DNA of 64,000 bases from Streptomyces coeruleorubidus (GTDB lineage Bacteria; Actinomycetota; Actinomycetes; Streptomycetales; Streptomycetaceae), in assembly GCF_028885415.1 (NCBI RefSeq), contig NZ_CP118527.1, forward strand, positions 1,054,001 through 1,118,000, written 5' to 3'. The position numbers were made by a program, and so were the translations under genes. The first letter of the stretch is position 1. Each line of letters opens with the position of its first letter. The notes under the pieces were generated by a model, which saw nothing but the letters and a program-made list of their open reading frames with translations, was not told the DNA's origin and did no database searches. Positions 51,287 through 60,636 of the stretch are shown here, one piece after another.

Positions 51287-51571
51287 ATGACCAGTCACGG
51301 GGGACGGCGCACGCAGGCCGAACGGGACGCGATCACCGTCGAGATCGGGTACGCGCTGTGCAGCGCGGCCTTCGCGGCGGCGGTCGTCTTCGGGGCCGTG
51401 GCCGGGCCCGCGCTGCTCTTCGACCTCCCGGGCACGCCGGAGAGTCTGCTGCTGCGCACCGGGCTGCTGCTCGCACCCGTCCTCTTCGCCGCCCGGGTCG
51501 TCAGTGTGCTGGTCCGGTTCCGCTCGGCTGGTCAGCCCAGCCAGCCCGGCCGCACCAGCCCCGACTCGTAG
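51287..51571 (+). CDS. Small two-helix membrane protein (DUF6332-like)
   Basis: The product is 94 residues. A basic/polar N-terminus with RTQAERDAITVEIGYAL leads into two membrane helices (about 22-45 and 55-73). The QAERDAxTVEIGYAL opening is one I associate with the actinobacterial DUF6332 group, function unknown. It begins nine bases after the methyltransferase gene. Its last 40 bases overlap the 3' end of the response-regulator gene on the opposite strand. Confidence 0.68.
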   Translation: MTSHGGRRTQAERDAITVEIGYALCSAAFAAAVVFGAVAGPALLFDLPGTPESLLLRTGLLLAPVLFAARVVSVLVRFRSAGQPSQPGRTSPDS

Positions 51572-52197
51572 GCGAGGACGACCAGTTGGGCCCGGTCGCG
51601 GGCGCCCAGCTTCACCATCGTGCGGCTGACGTGGGTCTTCGCGGTGAGCGGGCTGACGACCAGGCGGCGGGCGATCTCCTCGTTGGACAGGCCGATGCCG
51701 ACCAGGGCCATCACCTCCCGCTCCCGCTCCGTGAGCCGGGCCAGCGCGTCGGCCGCCGCCGGTTCCTTGGAGCGGGCCGCGAACTCGGCGATCAGACGGC
51801 GCGTCACCCCCGGCGAGAGCAGCGCGTCGCCCGCGACCACCGCCCGTACGGCGCGCAGGAGTTCGTCCGGCTCGGTGTCCTTGACCAGGAAGCCGGAGGC
51901 GCCCGAGCGGATCGCCTCGAAGACGTACTCGTCGAGCTCGAAGGTGGTGAGCATGACCACCTTGACGTCCCCGAGGTCCGGGTCCTCGGTGACCCGGCGG
52001 GTCGCGACCAGGCCGTCGAGCACGGGCATGCGGATGTCCATCAGGACGACGTCGGGCCGCAGTTCGCGGATCACGCGCACCGCCTCCTCCCCGTCGGCGG
52101 CCTCCGCGGCCACCTCGATGTCGGGCTGCGCGTCGAGCAGCGCCCGGAACCCGGCCCGGACCAGTGACTGGTCGTCGGCGAGCAGTACGCGGATCAC
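51532..52197 (-). CDS. NarL/LuxR-type two-component response regulator
   Basis: The 221-residue product has a receiver domain (IRVLLADDQSLVRAGFRALL, phospho-acceptor Asp54 in VVLMDIRMP, VVMLTTFE, Lys in FLVKDTEP) and a C-terminal LuxR helix-turn-helix (LTEREREVMALVGIGLSNEEIARRL, TAKTHVSRTMVKLGAR). It is phosphorylated by the sensor kinase encoded just upstream; the genes overlap by four bases. The target genes are not evident here. Confidence 0.92.
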   Translation of the reverse strand: MIRVLLADDQSLVRAGFRALLDAQPDIEVAAEAADGEEAVRVIRELRPDVVLMDIRMPVLDGLVATRRVTEDPDLGDVKVVMLTTFELDEYVFEAIRSGASGFLVKDTEPDELLRAVRAVVAGDALLSPGVTRRLIAEFAARSKEPAAADALARLTEREREVMALVGIGLSNEEIARRLVVSPLTAKTHVSRTMVKLGARDRAQLVVLAYESGLVRPGWLG

Positions 52198-53429
52198 CGG
52201 TCCTCCTCGACCTCGGCGGAAGCCGTCAGCGGCAGTACGGCGAGCACCCGGAAACCGCCGTCCGGACGGGGCCCCGCCTCGATGGTGCCACCCAGCGCGG
52301 CGGCCCGCTCCCGCATCCCCGCCAGCCCGTTGCCGCTGCCACCGGCGTCGGCGCCGGTCGCGGGCCCGTCGTCGTCGACACGCAGCCGCAGCACGTCCGA
52401 GTCGTGCGCGAGGTGCACGCGCGCGTGCCGCGAACCCGAGTGGCGTACGACGTTGGTCAGGGCCTCCTGGACGATGCGGAAGGCGGCGAGGTCCGTGCCG
52501 GGCGCGAGGCGCGGCGGCTCGCTCTCGACGTCGACGGTCAGGCCCGCGCTCGCCGCCTGCTCCACCAGCTCGGGCAGCCGGTCCAGCCCGGGCGCGGGGG
52601 CGCGCGGCGCGTCACCGGGCGCCCGCAGCGTGTCGAGCACCTGGCGCACCTCGCCGAGCGCCTCCTTGCTCTGGGCCTTGATGGTGGTGAGCGCCGTACG
52701 GGCCTGCTCGGGATCGGAGTCGAGGAGCGCGAGGCCGACACCCGCCTGCACGTTGATGACGGAGATGCTGTGGGCCAGGACGTCGTGCAGTTCCCGGGCG
52801 ATCCGCAGCCGCTCCTCGTCGGCCCGTCGCCGCGCGGCCTCGGCACGCTCGGCCCGCTCGCGGACCCATTGCACGCGGCGGATCCGGAACAGTTCCGACA
52901 CCGCCGCGATCGCCACGACCCAGGTGGCGACCACCAGTTCCTCGCCCCAGGAGGCGGCGGAGTCCCCCGACGGCGGCAGCCACTGGTAGAGCCAGTGCGC
53001 CACCAGGACGTGCCCCGCCCAGAGCGTTCCCATCGCCGCCCACGCCGCCCAGCGATGCCCGGCGACGATCGCGCTGAAGCACGCCAGGGCGACGGTGAGG
53101 AGCACCGGGCCGTACGGATACCCGGCCCCCAGGTAGAGCATGACGGCACCCGCCGTGCCGAAGACCACGGCCACCGGGTACCGCTTGCGCCACAGCAGCA
53201 GCGCCCCTGCCACCAGCAGGAGCACCCGTGCGAAGGGGTCCAGGGCCGCGCGCTCGCCCTCCTGGCCGTGAGCGGCGAAGTTCGAGCCGACCAGGACGAA
53301 GCCCGTGACGACGACGGTGGACCGCCAGGGCCACCGGGGCGCGCGCTCCCCCTCCCCCACACGGTCCCACCACACGGGCCCGTGCCGCCACCACTGCGGC
53401 GGCCCGCCCCGCACACGCTGCTCGTCCAT
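52194..53429 (-). CDS. Two-component sensor histidine kinase (NarX/DesK-like, HisKA_3)
   Basis: The product is 411 residues. Five or six membrane helices in the first 180 residues form an intramembrane sensor without a large outside domain, as in DesK. The coiled coil (RERAERAEAARRRADEERLRI) leads to the HisKA_3 phosphoacceptor RELHDVLAHSISVI (His215), then an HATPase with DDGPATGADAGGSGNGLAGMRERAAALGG (N and G boxes, readable as GNGLAGMRERA). ATG 53429 follows a possible TAGCGT -10 by seven bases and has no ribosome site, so it may be leaderless; GTG 53438 is an alternative. Confidence 0.87.
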   Translation of the reverse strand: MDEQRVRGGPPQWWRHGPVWWDRVGEGERAPRWPWRSTVVVTGFVLVGSNFAAHGQEGERAALDPFARVLLLVAGALLLWRKRYPVAVVFGTAGAVMLYLGAGYPYGPVLLTVALACFSAIVAGHRWAAWAAMGTLWAGHVLVAHWLYQWLPPSGDSAASWGEELVVATWVVAIAAVSELFRIRRVQWVRERAERAEAARRRADEERLRIARELHDVLAHSISVINVQAGVGLALLDSDPEQARTALTTIKAQSKEALGEVRQVLDTLRAPGDAPRAPAPGLDRLPELVEQAASAGLTVDVESEPPRLAPGTDLAAFRIVQEALTNVVRHSGSRHARVHLAHDSDVLRLRVDDDGPATGADAGGSGNGLAGMRERAAALGGTIEAGPRPDGGFRVLAVLPLTASAEVEEDR

Positions 53430-53514
53430 ACCGGCCACGCTAGACGCCGCCCGTCCGCAGCGGCGTCACCCAGGCGCGGTGATCACACGTACTCCCGGGG
53501 AAGTACGCCGCCCG

Positions 53515-54240
53515 TCAGGACGCCGGCTTCTCGGCAGCGGGTCCGTGCTGCGGATACACCAGCCCCACCCCGTGGGCGAGTTGCCCCGCAGCGTGCCGGA
53601 AGAACGTCTCCCGGTCCTCCACCACCCGGTGGAATTGACCGAACAGCTCGAAGCCGACCAGCCCGAACAACTGGGCCCAGGCCGCGACGAGGGCCGTCAC
53701 CGTCTCGGGCGGGAGGTCCGGCGCGAGGTCGGCGGCCATCCGCTCGGCCTCCGGGCGCAGGTCGGCCGGCAGCGAGGGCCTGGCCAGGCCGAGGCCGCGG
53801 TAGGCGTCGCGCACGATGCCGAAGAACAGCAGACCGACGCGGGCAGCGGCCGGGACCGTGGTGTCGGGGGCGGTGTAGCCGGGCACGGGCGATCCGTAGA
53901 TGAGGGCGTACTCGTGCGGATGGCCGAGCGCCCAGCGCCGCACCGCCTCGCACACCGTGATCCAGCGTTGCAGGGGGCCGGAGCCGGCGGCTGCCTCGTG
54001 GGCGGCCTCGGCGGCCTCGCCGAGGGAGTCGTAGGCGTCGATGATGAGGGCGGTCAGCAGGTCGTCACGGCTGGGGAAGTAGCGGTACAGCGCGGAGGAG
54101 ACCATGCCGAGCTCGCGGGCGACGGCCCGCAGCGAGAGCCTGGCGGCGCCCTCGGCCGCGAGCTGTCTGCGGGCCTCGTCCTTGATGGCCGCGGTGACTT
54201 CGATCCTGGCCCGGGCACGGGCGCCGTGTGCGGTGCTCAT
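53515..54240 (-). CDS. TetR-family transcriptional regulator
   Basis: The 241-residue product has the TetR HTH (RARIEVTAAIKDEARRQLAAEGAARLSLRAVARELGMVSSALYRYFPSRDDLLTAL; the core is LRAVARELGMVSSALYRYFPSRD) and a C-terminal WHG-type ligand domain (AWAQLFGLVGFELFGQF). ATG 54240 is the natural family start; the frame is open far upstream through the intergenic array. It is divergent from a deazaflavin-type oxidoreductase gene, and the 189-base gap is filled by a 19-bp-period array of GAGCAGTGCTC-like dyads that it probably binds. Confidence 0.88.
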   Translation of the reverse strand: MSTAHGARARARIEVTAAIKDEARRQLAAEGAARLSLRAVARELGMVSSALYRYFPSRDDLLTALIIDAYDSLGEAAEAAHEAAAGSGPLQRWITVCEAVRRWALGHPHEYALIYGSPVPGYTAPDTTVPAAARVGLLFFGIVRDAYRGLGLARPSLPADLRPEAERMAADLAPDLPPETVTALVAAWAQLFGLVGFELFGQFHRVVEDRETFFRHAAGQLAHGVGLVYPQHGPAAEKPAS

Positions 54241-54264
54241 GCGGGGCAGTGTGCCATGGAAGTG

Positions 54265-54415
54265 GAGCAGTGCACACAAACGAGAGCGGCGCACATAAAC
54301 GAGAGCGGCGACAAAAAAGGAGAGCAGTGCTCTTGCTTTGGAGCACCGGTCTCGGGCAGACTTGCGGCAACGAGCGAGAGCAGTGCTCACAAACGAGGGC
54401 ACTGCTCCCACACCC
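54265..54415. promoter_or_regulatory. 19-bp-period array of TetR operator-like repeats
   Basis: Units begin at 54265, 54284, 54303 and 54322 (head-to-tail, exactly 19 bp each), and again at 54378 and 54397. The best unit is GAGCAGTGCTCACAAACGA (54378-54396). Units 54322 and 54378 contain the perfect dyad GAGCA-G-TGCTC; the others are degenerate (GAGCGGCGCAC, GGGCACTGCTC). Decayed units lie between 54341 and 54377. The array spans almost the whole divergent promoter region. Confidence 0.8.
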
Positions 54416-54429
54416 AACAGGGGGACCCC

Positions 54430-54879
54430 ATGTCCACGCACGTCCGCAAGCCCGGCTGGTTCACGGTCAAAGTCTTCAACCGGCTCGTCACCTGGCTGAC
54501 CCGCCGCGGCATCAGCGTCTGGGGCTCCCGCGTCCTCGCCGTCCGCGGCCGCAAGAGCGGCCAGTGGCGCACCACCCCGGTCAACGTACTGACGCTGGAC
54601 GGCCGGCAGTACCTGGTCGCGCCCCGCGGCCACGTCCAGTGGACGCACAACATGCGCGCTGCGGGCGGCGGCGAACTGCATCTCGGCAAGCGCGTGGACA
54701 CCTTCACCGCGACCGAAGTGGCCGACGACGACAAGACCCCGGTCCTGCGCGCCTACCTCAAGCGCTGGAAGGCGGAGGTCGGCGTCTTCTTCAACGGAGT
54801 CGGCCCCGACTCCCCGGACGACCAGCTGCGCCGCATCGCCCCCGACCACCCGGTCTTCGAGATCACTGTGACGGGCTGA
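54430..54879 (+). CDS. Nitroreductase/deazaflavin (F420)-dependent oxidoreductase, Ddn-like
   Basis: The product is 149 residues of the split-barrel Ddn family: VRKPGWFTVKVFNRLVTWL, VLAVRGRKSGQWRTTPVNVL (the RGRKSG cofactor-phosphate site), LVAPRGHVQWTHNMRAAG (the WxxNxxA motif) and a C-terminal VFEITVTG strand. Relatives use F420H2 to reduce nitro compounds or quinones. It is controlled by the divergent TetR gene through the operator array and fits a xenobiotic or quinone stress response. Its last 17 bases overlap the convergent geranylgeranyl-reductase-like gene. Confidence 0.85.
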   Translation: MSTHVRKPGWFTVKVFNRLVTWLTRRGISVWGSRVLAVRGRKSGQWRTTPVNVLTLDGRQYLVAPRGHVQWTHNMRAAGGGELHLGKRVDTFTATEVADDDKTPVLRAYLKRWKAEVGVFFNGVGPDSPDDQLRRIAPDHPVFEITVTG

Positions 54880-56107
54880 CCTCGTCGCCCGTCGCGGCGG
54901 GACGGCGGTCCAGCGCGGTCAGGGCCCGCTGGGCCACCGGGTACGTACGGACGATCTCGCCCAGCGACGTCGAGCCCTGCGTGATCTCCTTGAACGCCTT
55001 CCAGGCCGGGCGGAGGCTCGTCAGCGCCGCGTGGAACAGTCCGGGGCGGCGCTCGAACACGGTCAGCAGCCGCTTGCCGACGCTCATCTCCACGCCGAGC
55101 CCGGCCTTGACCGCGAACGCGTAGTTGAGGGCCTGGCGACGGGTGTCCACGGCGTCGTGCGCCTCGGCGATCCGCACCGCCCACTCCCCCGCGAGCCGCC
55201 CGGACCGCAGCGCGAAGGAGATGCCCTCGCGGGTCCACGGCTCCAGCAGCCCCGCCGCGTCACCGCACACCAGCACCCGTCCGCGCGAGAGCGGCGAGTC
55301 GTCGGCCCGGCAGCGGGTCAAGTGCCCGGAGGAGATGCTCGGTTCGAAGCCGGCGAGACCGAGCCGCCCGACGAACTCCTCCAAGTACCGCTTCGTCGCG
55401 GCGCCTTCGCCACGCGCCGAGATCACCCCGACCGTCAGGGTGCCGCCCTTGGGGAAGACCCAGCCGTAACTGCCGGGCATGGGGCCCCAGTCGATGAGCA
55501 CCCGCCCCTTCCAGTCCTCGGCGACGGTCTCCGGCACCGGGATCTCCACCTCCAGGCCGAGGTCCACCTGGTCGACCTTGACCCCGACATGCGCCCCTAT
55601 GCGGCTGGCGCTGCCGTCCGCGCCGACCACCGCCCGAGCGAGCAGGACCTCGCCGCCCTGGAGGATCACGGCGACCGTGCGCCGGTCGGGCACCGCCGAG
55701 CCGTGCTGCTCGACCCGCTGGACCGTGACACCGGTCCGCAGCTCGGCGCCCGCCTTCTGCGCGTGCTCGACGAGCTGCTGGTCGAACTCGGGCCGGTTGA
55801 TCAGCCCGAACAGCATCTGCTTGGACCGGCGGGTACGCGTGAAGCGGCCGTTGTTCGAGAACGTCACCGCGTGCACCCGGTCCCTGAGCGGCAGCTCGAA
55901 GCCGGGCGGGAGCGCGTCGCGCGAGGGGCCGATGATGCCGCCGCCGCACGTCTTGTACCGCGGCAGCTCCGCCTTCTCCAGCAACAGCACGCGTCTCCCG
56001 GCGACCGCCGCCGCGTACGCGGCCGAAGCGCCCGCGGGTCCCGCGCCCACCACGACGACGTCCCACACTCGCTGCACGTCGTCCGCCGAAGAGTTCTCGC
56101 TGCTCAC
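54863..56107 (-). CDS. Geranylgeranyl reductase-family FAD-dependent oxidoreductase
   Basis: A 414-residue flavoprotein. The FAD-binding Rossmann motif is VVVVGAGPAGASAAY, followed by YKTCGGGIIGPS (conserved Cys-Gly-Gly of the GGR family), ARAVVGADGSASRIG and the second FAD motif VLVCGDAAGLLEPWTREGISFAL. GGR-family enzymes saturate isoprenoid double bonds (menaquinone side chains, archaeal-type lipids, carotenoid-like compounds). Homologues are common in Streptomyces next to respiratory genes, but none is adjacent here. The 3' end overlaps the Ddn-like gene. Confidence 0.87.
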   Translation of the reverse strand: MSSENSSADDVQRVWDVVVVGAGPAGASAAYAAAVAGRRVLLLEKAELPRYKTCGGGIIGPSRDALPPGFELPLRDRVHAVTFSNNGRFTRTRRSKQMLFGLINRPEFDQQLVEHAQKAGAELRTGVTVQRVEQHGSAVPDRRTVAVILQGGEVLLARAVVGADGSASRIGAHVGVKVDQVDLGLEVEIPVPETVAEDWKGRVLIDWGPMPGSYGWVFPKGGTLTVGVISARGEGAATKRYLEEFVGRLGLAGFEPSISSGHLTRCRADDSPLSRGRVLVCGDAAGLLEPWTREGISFALRSGRLAGEWAVRIAEAHDAVDTRRQALNYAFAVKAGLGVEMSVGKRLLTVFERRPGLFHAALTSLRPAWKAFKEITQGSTSLGEIVRTYPVAQRALTALDRRPAATGDEVSPSQ

Positions 56108-56241
56108 GATGGTCTACTGCTCCCGATCAAGCCGCCTGCCCCTGCTGTCTCCCGCATCCTACGGCCGACCTGGCCGAAGGCCGCTGTGGGAGGATCTACG
56201 GCACTCACCGCTACAACGTCGCACCCACAAGGAGCGTGCCC

Positions 56242-57597
56242 ATGTCGTCGAATCCGGTCGCCGAGACCGTCGCCTCGCTGATGCCCAGGGCGAAGGAAGA
56301 GCTCACCGAACTGGTGGCCTTCCGGTCGGTGGCGGACTTCGACCAGTTCCCGAGGAGCGAGAGCGAGGGCGCCGCCCGCTGGGTCGCGGACGCGCTCGCC
56401 GCCGAGGGCTTCCAGGACGTGGCCCTGCTCGACACCCCCGACGGCACGCAGTCGGTCTACGGCTACCTGCCCGGCCCCGAGGGCGCGAAGACCGTCCTGC
56501 TGTACGCCCACTACGACGTGCAGCCGCCGCTGGACGAGGCCGGCTGGGCGACCCCGCCGTTCGAACTGACCGAGCGGGACGGACGCTGGTATGGGCGCGG
56601 AGCCGCCGACTGCAAGGGCGGTGTCATCATGCACCTGCTGGCGCTGCGCGCGCTGAAGGCGAACGGCGGCGTCCCGGTCCACGTCAAGGTGATCGCGGAG
56701 GGCTCGGAGGAGCAGGGCACGGGCGGCCTGGAGCGGTACGCGGAGGAGCACCCGGACCTGCTGGAGTCCGACACGATCGTCATCGGCGACGCGGGCAACT
56801 TCCGGGTCGGACTGCCGACCGTCACGTCCACCCTGCGCGGTATGACTCTCGTCCGCGTGCGGATCGACACGCTCGCCGGCAACCTGCACTCGGGCCAGTT
56901 CGGCGGCGCCGCGCCCGACGCGCTGGCCGCCCTGATCCGGGTCCTGGACTCGCTGCGCGCCGAGGACGGTTCGACGACCGTCGACGGACTCACCGGGGAC
57001 ACGGCCTGGGAGGGGCTCCAGTACGACGAGGAGCGGTTCCGGCAGGACGCCAAGGTGCTGGACGGCGTGGAGCTGATCGGCTCCGGGACGGTCGCCGACC
57101 GTATCTGGGCGCGCCCGGCCGTGACGGTCCTCGGCATCGACTGTCCGCCCGTCGTCGGCGCCACCCCGTCCGTGCAGGCGAGCGCCCGGGCGCTGATCAG
57201 CCTGCGGGTGCCGCCGGGCGTGGACGCGGCCGAGGCGACCAAGCTGCTCCAGGCGCACCTGGAGGCGCACACGCCGTGGGGCGCGCGGGTGAGCACCGAG
57301 CAGATCGGCCAGGGCCAGGCCTTCCGCGCCGACACCACCAGCCCGGCGTACCAGGCCATGGCGGACGCGATGGCGGTGGCGTATCCGGGGCAGGAGATGC
57401 AGTACGCGGGGCAGGGCGGTTCCATCCCGCTGTGCAACACGCTCGCCGCGCTGTATCCGCGTGCGGAGATCCTGCTCATCGGGCTGAGCGAGCCGGAGGC
57501 CCAGATCCACGCGGTGAACGAGAGCGTGTCGCCCGAGGAGCTGGAGCGGCTGTCGGTGGCGGAGGCGCTGTTCCTGCGCAACTACGCGGCGAGCTGA
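56242..57597 (+). CDS. M20-family metallodipeptidase (CNDP-like)
   Basis: The 451-residue cytoplasmic peptidase has the two-zinc site: His90 and Asp92 in LLYAHYDVQPP, Asp123 in GRGAADCKGG, Glu156/Glu157 in IAEGSEEQGTGG, Asp183 in VIGDAGN and a C-terminal His in QIHAVNE. The dimerisation (lid) domain lies at about 200-310 (LRGMTLVRVRIDTLAGNLHSGQFGG, with His-Ser-Gly). It splits dipeptides or N-acyl amino acids. ATG 56242 is preferred over GTG 56236 because AAGGAG ends at 56234. A terminator hairpin follows. Confidence 0.9.
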   Translation: MSSNPVAETVASLMPRAKEELTELVAFRSVADFDQFPRSESEGAARWVADALAAEGFQDVALLDTPDGTQSVYGYLPGPEGAKTVLLYAHYDVQPPLDEAGWATPPFELTERDGRWYGRGAADCKGGVIMHLLALRALKANGGVPVHVKVIAEGSEEQGTGGLERYAEEHPDLLESDTIVIGDAGNFRVGLPTVTSTLRGMTLVRVRIDTLAGNLHSGQFGGAAPDALAALIRVLDSLRAEDGSTTVDGLTGDTAWEGLQYDEERFRQDAKVLDGVELIGSGTVADRIWARPAVTVLGIDCPPVVGATPSVQASARALISLRVPPGVDAAEATKLLQAHLEAHTPWGARVSTEQIGQGQAFRADTTSPAYQAMADAMAVAYPGQEMQYAGQGGSIPLCNTLAALYPRAEILLIGLSEPEAQIHAVNESVSPEELERLSVAEALFLRNYAAS

Positions 57598-57614
57598 CCG
57601 CTCTGCCCGCAGCA

Positions 57615-57642
57615 AAGGCCCTCGTCCACGGACGGGGGCCTT
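57615..57642 (+). terminator. Terminator after the dipeptidase gene
   Basis: Arms at 57615-57627 and 57630-57642 (AAGGCCCTCGTCC against GGACGGGGGCCTT) pair over 13 bases with one mismatch, ending in a short TT. Confidence 0.75.
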
Positions 57643-57657
57643 GCCTACGGTCGTCCC

Positions 57658-58368
57658 ATGGACGTCATCGAACTCCTCCCCCGCCTCCACTTACTGCGCT
57701 TCCCCGTCGGCCAGGCCTACCTGTGGCGCGACGGCGACGACCGCGGCGAGCTGACGCTGATCGACGCCGGCCCGGCGGGCTACGGCGCCCCGATCGCCGA
57801 GGCGGTGACCGCGCTCGGGCGGGATCCGCGGGACGTACGGCGGATCGTGCTCACCCACTTCCACGAGGACCACGTGGGCGGGGCGGGCGAGTTCGCCGCG
57901 CTCGGCGGTGCCGAGGTGCTGGTCCACCGGCTGGACGCGCCCGTAGTACGGGGCGAGGTCCCCGGCCCCCCGCCGGTGATCGAGGACTGGGAGCGACCGC
58001 TGTACGAGCAGGCGGCGAAGCTCCTGCCCGAGGGTGACTTCGTCCGGCCGGCGCAGGTCACGGAGCTGGCCGGCGGCGAGATCCTGGACTGGGGCGGCGG
58101 GGCGCACGTCGTCCACGTGCCGGGGCACACGCACGGCAGCATCGCGCTCCATCTCCCGGAGCACGGGGTGCTGTTCACGGGGGACACGGTCGCGGCGTCA
58201 CCCGTGGACGGCTCGGTGATACCGGGCGTGTTCAACCTCGACCGCTCCCAGGTACTGGCCGCCTGCCGGCGGCTGGCGGAGCTGGACCCGGACGTGGCCT
58301 GCTTCGGCCACGGGGATCCGGTGACGCGGAGGGCGGCCGGGGCGCTGCGGGCCATGGCGTACGCGTGA
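57658..58368 (+). CDS. MBL-fold metallo-hydrolase
   Basis: The 236-residue product has the metallo-beta-lactamase fold: metal motif HFHEDH (His67, His69, Asp71, His72), His in VPGHTHGS, Asp in LFTGDTV and a final His in CFGHGDP. The short length and lack of a signal peptide fit the glyoxalase-II/YflN-like cytoplasmic group, which hydrolyse thioesters or lactones. TACGGT (57646-57651) lies six bases before ATG 57658 and there is no ribosome site, so the mRNA may be leaderless. The gene converges on the peptide-transporter operon with 11 bases between the stops. Confidence 0.85.
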   Translation: MDVIELLPRLHLLRFPVGQAYLWRDGDDRGELTLIDAGPAGYGAPIAEAVTALGRDPRDVRRIVLTHFHEDHVGGAGEFAALGGAEVLVHRLDAPVVRGEVPGPPPVIEDWERPLYEQAAKLLPEGDFVRPAQVTELAGGEILDWGGGAHVVHVPGHTHGSIALHLPEHGVLFTGDTVAASPVDGSVIPGVFNLDRSQVLAACRRLAELDPDVACFGHGDPVTRRAAGALRAMAYA

Positions 58369-58379
58369 CCCGGCGGTGG

Positions 58380-59483
58380 TCAGAGGCTGCCCTTCAGCTC
58401 CGTGAGCGCCGGGTCGAGGACGATGTCCTCCGCGCGCGCCGCGACCGTCGGTTCCTCGGGGAAGTGGCAGGCGGTGAGGTGGCCCGCGGCGCTGCCTTCG
58501 ACGCTGACCAGCTGCGGTTCCTCGGTGGCGCACTTGTCCCGGGCTTTCCAGCAGCGGGTGCGGAAGCGGCAGCCGGAGGGCGGGTCGATCGGTGAGGGCA
58601 CGTCCCCGGCCAGCCGGATGCGCTCGCGCCGCTCGGTGGCGTCCGGGTCGGCCTCGGGGACGGCGGACAACAGCGCGTGCGTGTAGGGGTGCCGTGGCCG
58701 GGTGTAGAGCGACTCCCGGTCGGCGACCTCGACGATCTTGCCGAGGTACATGACGGCGACCCGTTCGGAGAAGTGCCGTACGACGGCGAGGTCGTGGGCG
58801 ATGAAGACGAAGGCGATGCCGAACTCCCGCTGGAGGTCCTGGAGCAGGTTGACGACCTGCGCCTGGATGGAGACGTCCAGCGCGGAGACGGGTTCGTCGG
58901 CCACGATCAGCTTCGGCCGCAGGGCGAGGGCCCGGGCGATGCCGATGCGCTGGCGCTGGCCGCCGGAGAACTCGTTCGGGTAGCGGTTGTAGTGCTCGGG
59001 GTTGAGACCCACCGTCTCCAGGAGTTCCTGGGCGCGCCGCTTGTGGCCCTGGGGCGGGTTGATGCCGTTGAGCCGCATCGGCGTCTCGATGATGGTGCCG
59101 ACGGTGTGCCGGGGGTTCAGCGAGGAGTACGGGTCCTGGAAGATCATCTGGAGGTTGCGGCGGGCCTCCTGCATCCGCCCGGGAGGCCGGTGGGTGATGT
59201 CCTCGCCGTCGAACACGACGGAGCCGCCAGTGGGTTCGAGCAGCCGGGTGACCAGGCGCCCGGTGGTCGACTTGCCGCAGCCGGACTCGCCGACCAGGCC
59301 CAGCGATTCGGCGGGCCCGACCGAGAAGTCGATGCCGTCGACGGCTCGTACGGCCCCGATCTGCCGCTGGAAGACGATGCCCTGCCGGAGGGGGAAGTGC
59401 TTCTGCAGACCGCGTACTTCGAGGAGGTTCTCACCGGTGGGGCGGTCGGTGGTCCGCCCGGTGAGGGACTGGGTGGTGCTCAC
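58380..59483 (-). CDS. dppF: Oligo/dipeptide ABC transporter ATPase (DppF/OppF-like)
   Basis: The product is 367 residues. Walker A is [10 protein letters not shown], the Q-loop region [14 protein letters not shown] is diagnostic of OppF/DppF, the signature is [15 protein letters not shown], Walker B is [13 protein letters not shown] and the switch is [10 protein letters not shown]. The C-terminal oligopeptide-transporter domain has [15 protein letters not shown], whose Cys residues can hold an iron-sulphur or metal site. GTG 59483 has GGGAG about eight bases upstream. It is the last gene of the operon. Confidence 0.88.
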   Translation of the reverse strand: MSTTQSLTGRTTDRPTGENLLEVRGLQKHFPLRQGIVFQRQIGAVRAVDGIDFSVGPAESLGLVGESGCGKSTTGRLVTRLLEPTGGSVVFDGEDITHRPPGRMQEARRNLQMIFQDPYSSLNPRHTVGTIIETPMRLNGINPPQGHKRRAQELLETVGLNPEHYNRYPNEFSGGQRQRIGIARALALRPKLIVADEPVSALDVSIQAQVVNLLQDLQREFGIAFVFIAHDLAVVRHFSERVAVMYLGKIVEVADRESLYTRPRHPYTHALLSAVPEADPDATERRERIRLAGDVPSPIDPPSGCRFRTRCWKARDKCATEEPQLVSVEGSAAGHLTACHFPEEPTVAARAEDIVLDPALTELKGSL

Positions 59484-59509
59484 GTCATGCTCCCTTTCGT
59501 CCGCCGCCG

Positions 59510-60610
59510 TCACTGCGCGGCCCGTGCGGTTCCGTCGCCGCGGTCGTCCGGGCCGGCCCCGCCGCGGATCTCCTGCTTGGCCTGGTCGGTGAGATGGCAG
59601 GCGGCGAGGTGTCCTCCGGTGTCGGGGACGAGGCGCAGCTCGGGCCGTTCCACGGTGCAACGCCCCTCCGGCACCCAGCCCTTGTAGGCACAGCGCGGGT
59701 GGAAGGAGCAGCCGTCCGGCAGGTTGATCAGGCTCGGCGGGGTGCCGGGGATCGGGTTCAGCCGTTCGCCGACGTCGCCGGTGAGGTGCGGCATCGACTG
59801 CAACAGGCCCCAGGTGTAGGGGTGCTGGGGCTGCTTGAGGACCTCGCGGGTGGTGCCGTACTCGATCCGGCGGCCGCCGTACATCACCAGGATGTCGTCG
59901 GCGACGTCGGAGACCACGCCGAGGTCGTGCGTGATGATGACGACGGCGGAGCCGAACTCCTCCTGGAGGTCGCGGATCAGGTCCAGGATCTGCGCCTGGA
60001 CGGTGACGTCGAGGGCGGTGGTGGGTTCGTCGGCGATGAGCAGGGCCGGGTCGCAGACCAGCGACATGGCGATCATGGCGCGCTGGCGCATGCCGCCGGA
60101 GAACTGGTGCGGATAGTCCCTGACCCGGCGCTCGGGCTGCGGGATGCCGACCCGCTTGAGCATCTCGACCGCGCGGTCCTTGGCCTCCTTCTTGGAGACC
60201 TCGTGGTGCACGCGGTAGGCCTCGGCGATCTGGGCGCCGACGGTGAAGAAGGGGTGCAGCGCGGAGAGCGGGTCCTGGAAGATCATGGAGACCGTACGGC
60301 CGCGCAGTGCGCGCATGTCGGCCTCGGGCAGGGCGACGAGTTCCTTCCCCTCCAGCCAGATCTCGCCGGAGACCCGGGCGCGGGTGCCCTTGTGCAGTCC
60401 GAGCAGGGCGAGCGAGGTCACCGACTTGCCGGAGCCGGACTCGCCGACGATGCCGAGGGTCCGGCCCTTCTCCAGGGTGAAGGAGACGCCGTCGACGGAC
60501 TTGACGAGGCCGTCCTCGGTCGGGAAGTGCACCCTCAGATCGCGTACGTCGAGGAAGGGTGCGGGGGCGGGCGTGACGTCCGCGGGCTGCGGTGAGGTCT
60601 GAACGGACAC
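59510..60610 (-). CDS. dppD: Oligo/dipeptide ABC transporter ATPase (DppD/OppD-like)
   Basis: The product is 366 residues. Walker A is [28 protein letters not shown] is the OppD-type Q-loop region, the signature is [15 protein letters not shown], Walker B is [13 protein letters not shown] and the switch is [10 protein letters not shown]. The C-terminal domain includes [13 protein letters not shown]...C, the paired motif of DppF. It forms the heterodimeric motor with the next gene product and lies 26 bases from both neighbours in the operon. Confidence 0.88.
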   Translation of the reverse strand: MSVQTSPQPADVTPAPAPFLDVRDLRVHFPTEDGLVKSVDGVSFTLEKGRTLGIVGESGSGKSVTSLALLGLHKGTRARVSGEIWLEGKELVALPEADMRALRGRTVSMIFQDPLSALHPFFTVGAQIAEAYRVHHEVSKKEAKDRAVEMLKRVGIPQPERRVRDYPHQFSGGMRQRAMIAMSLVCDPALLIADEPTTALDVTVQAQILDLIRDLQEEFGSAVVIITHDLGVVSDVADDILVMYGGRRIEYGTTREVLKQPQHPYTWGLLQSMPHLTGDVGERLNPIPGTPPSLINLPDGCSFHPRCAYKGWVPEGRCTVERPELRLVPDTGGHLAACHLTDQAKQEIRGGAGPDDRGDGTARAAQ

Positions 60611-60636
60611 GGGTGTTCCTAAGGACGAGGAAGGGC

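Noticed and set aside
54265..54415. CRISPR-like array
   Set aside because: The period is 19 bp with no unique spacers and no cas genes; location in a divergent promoter fits operators.
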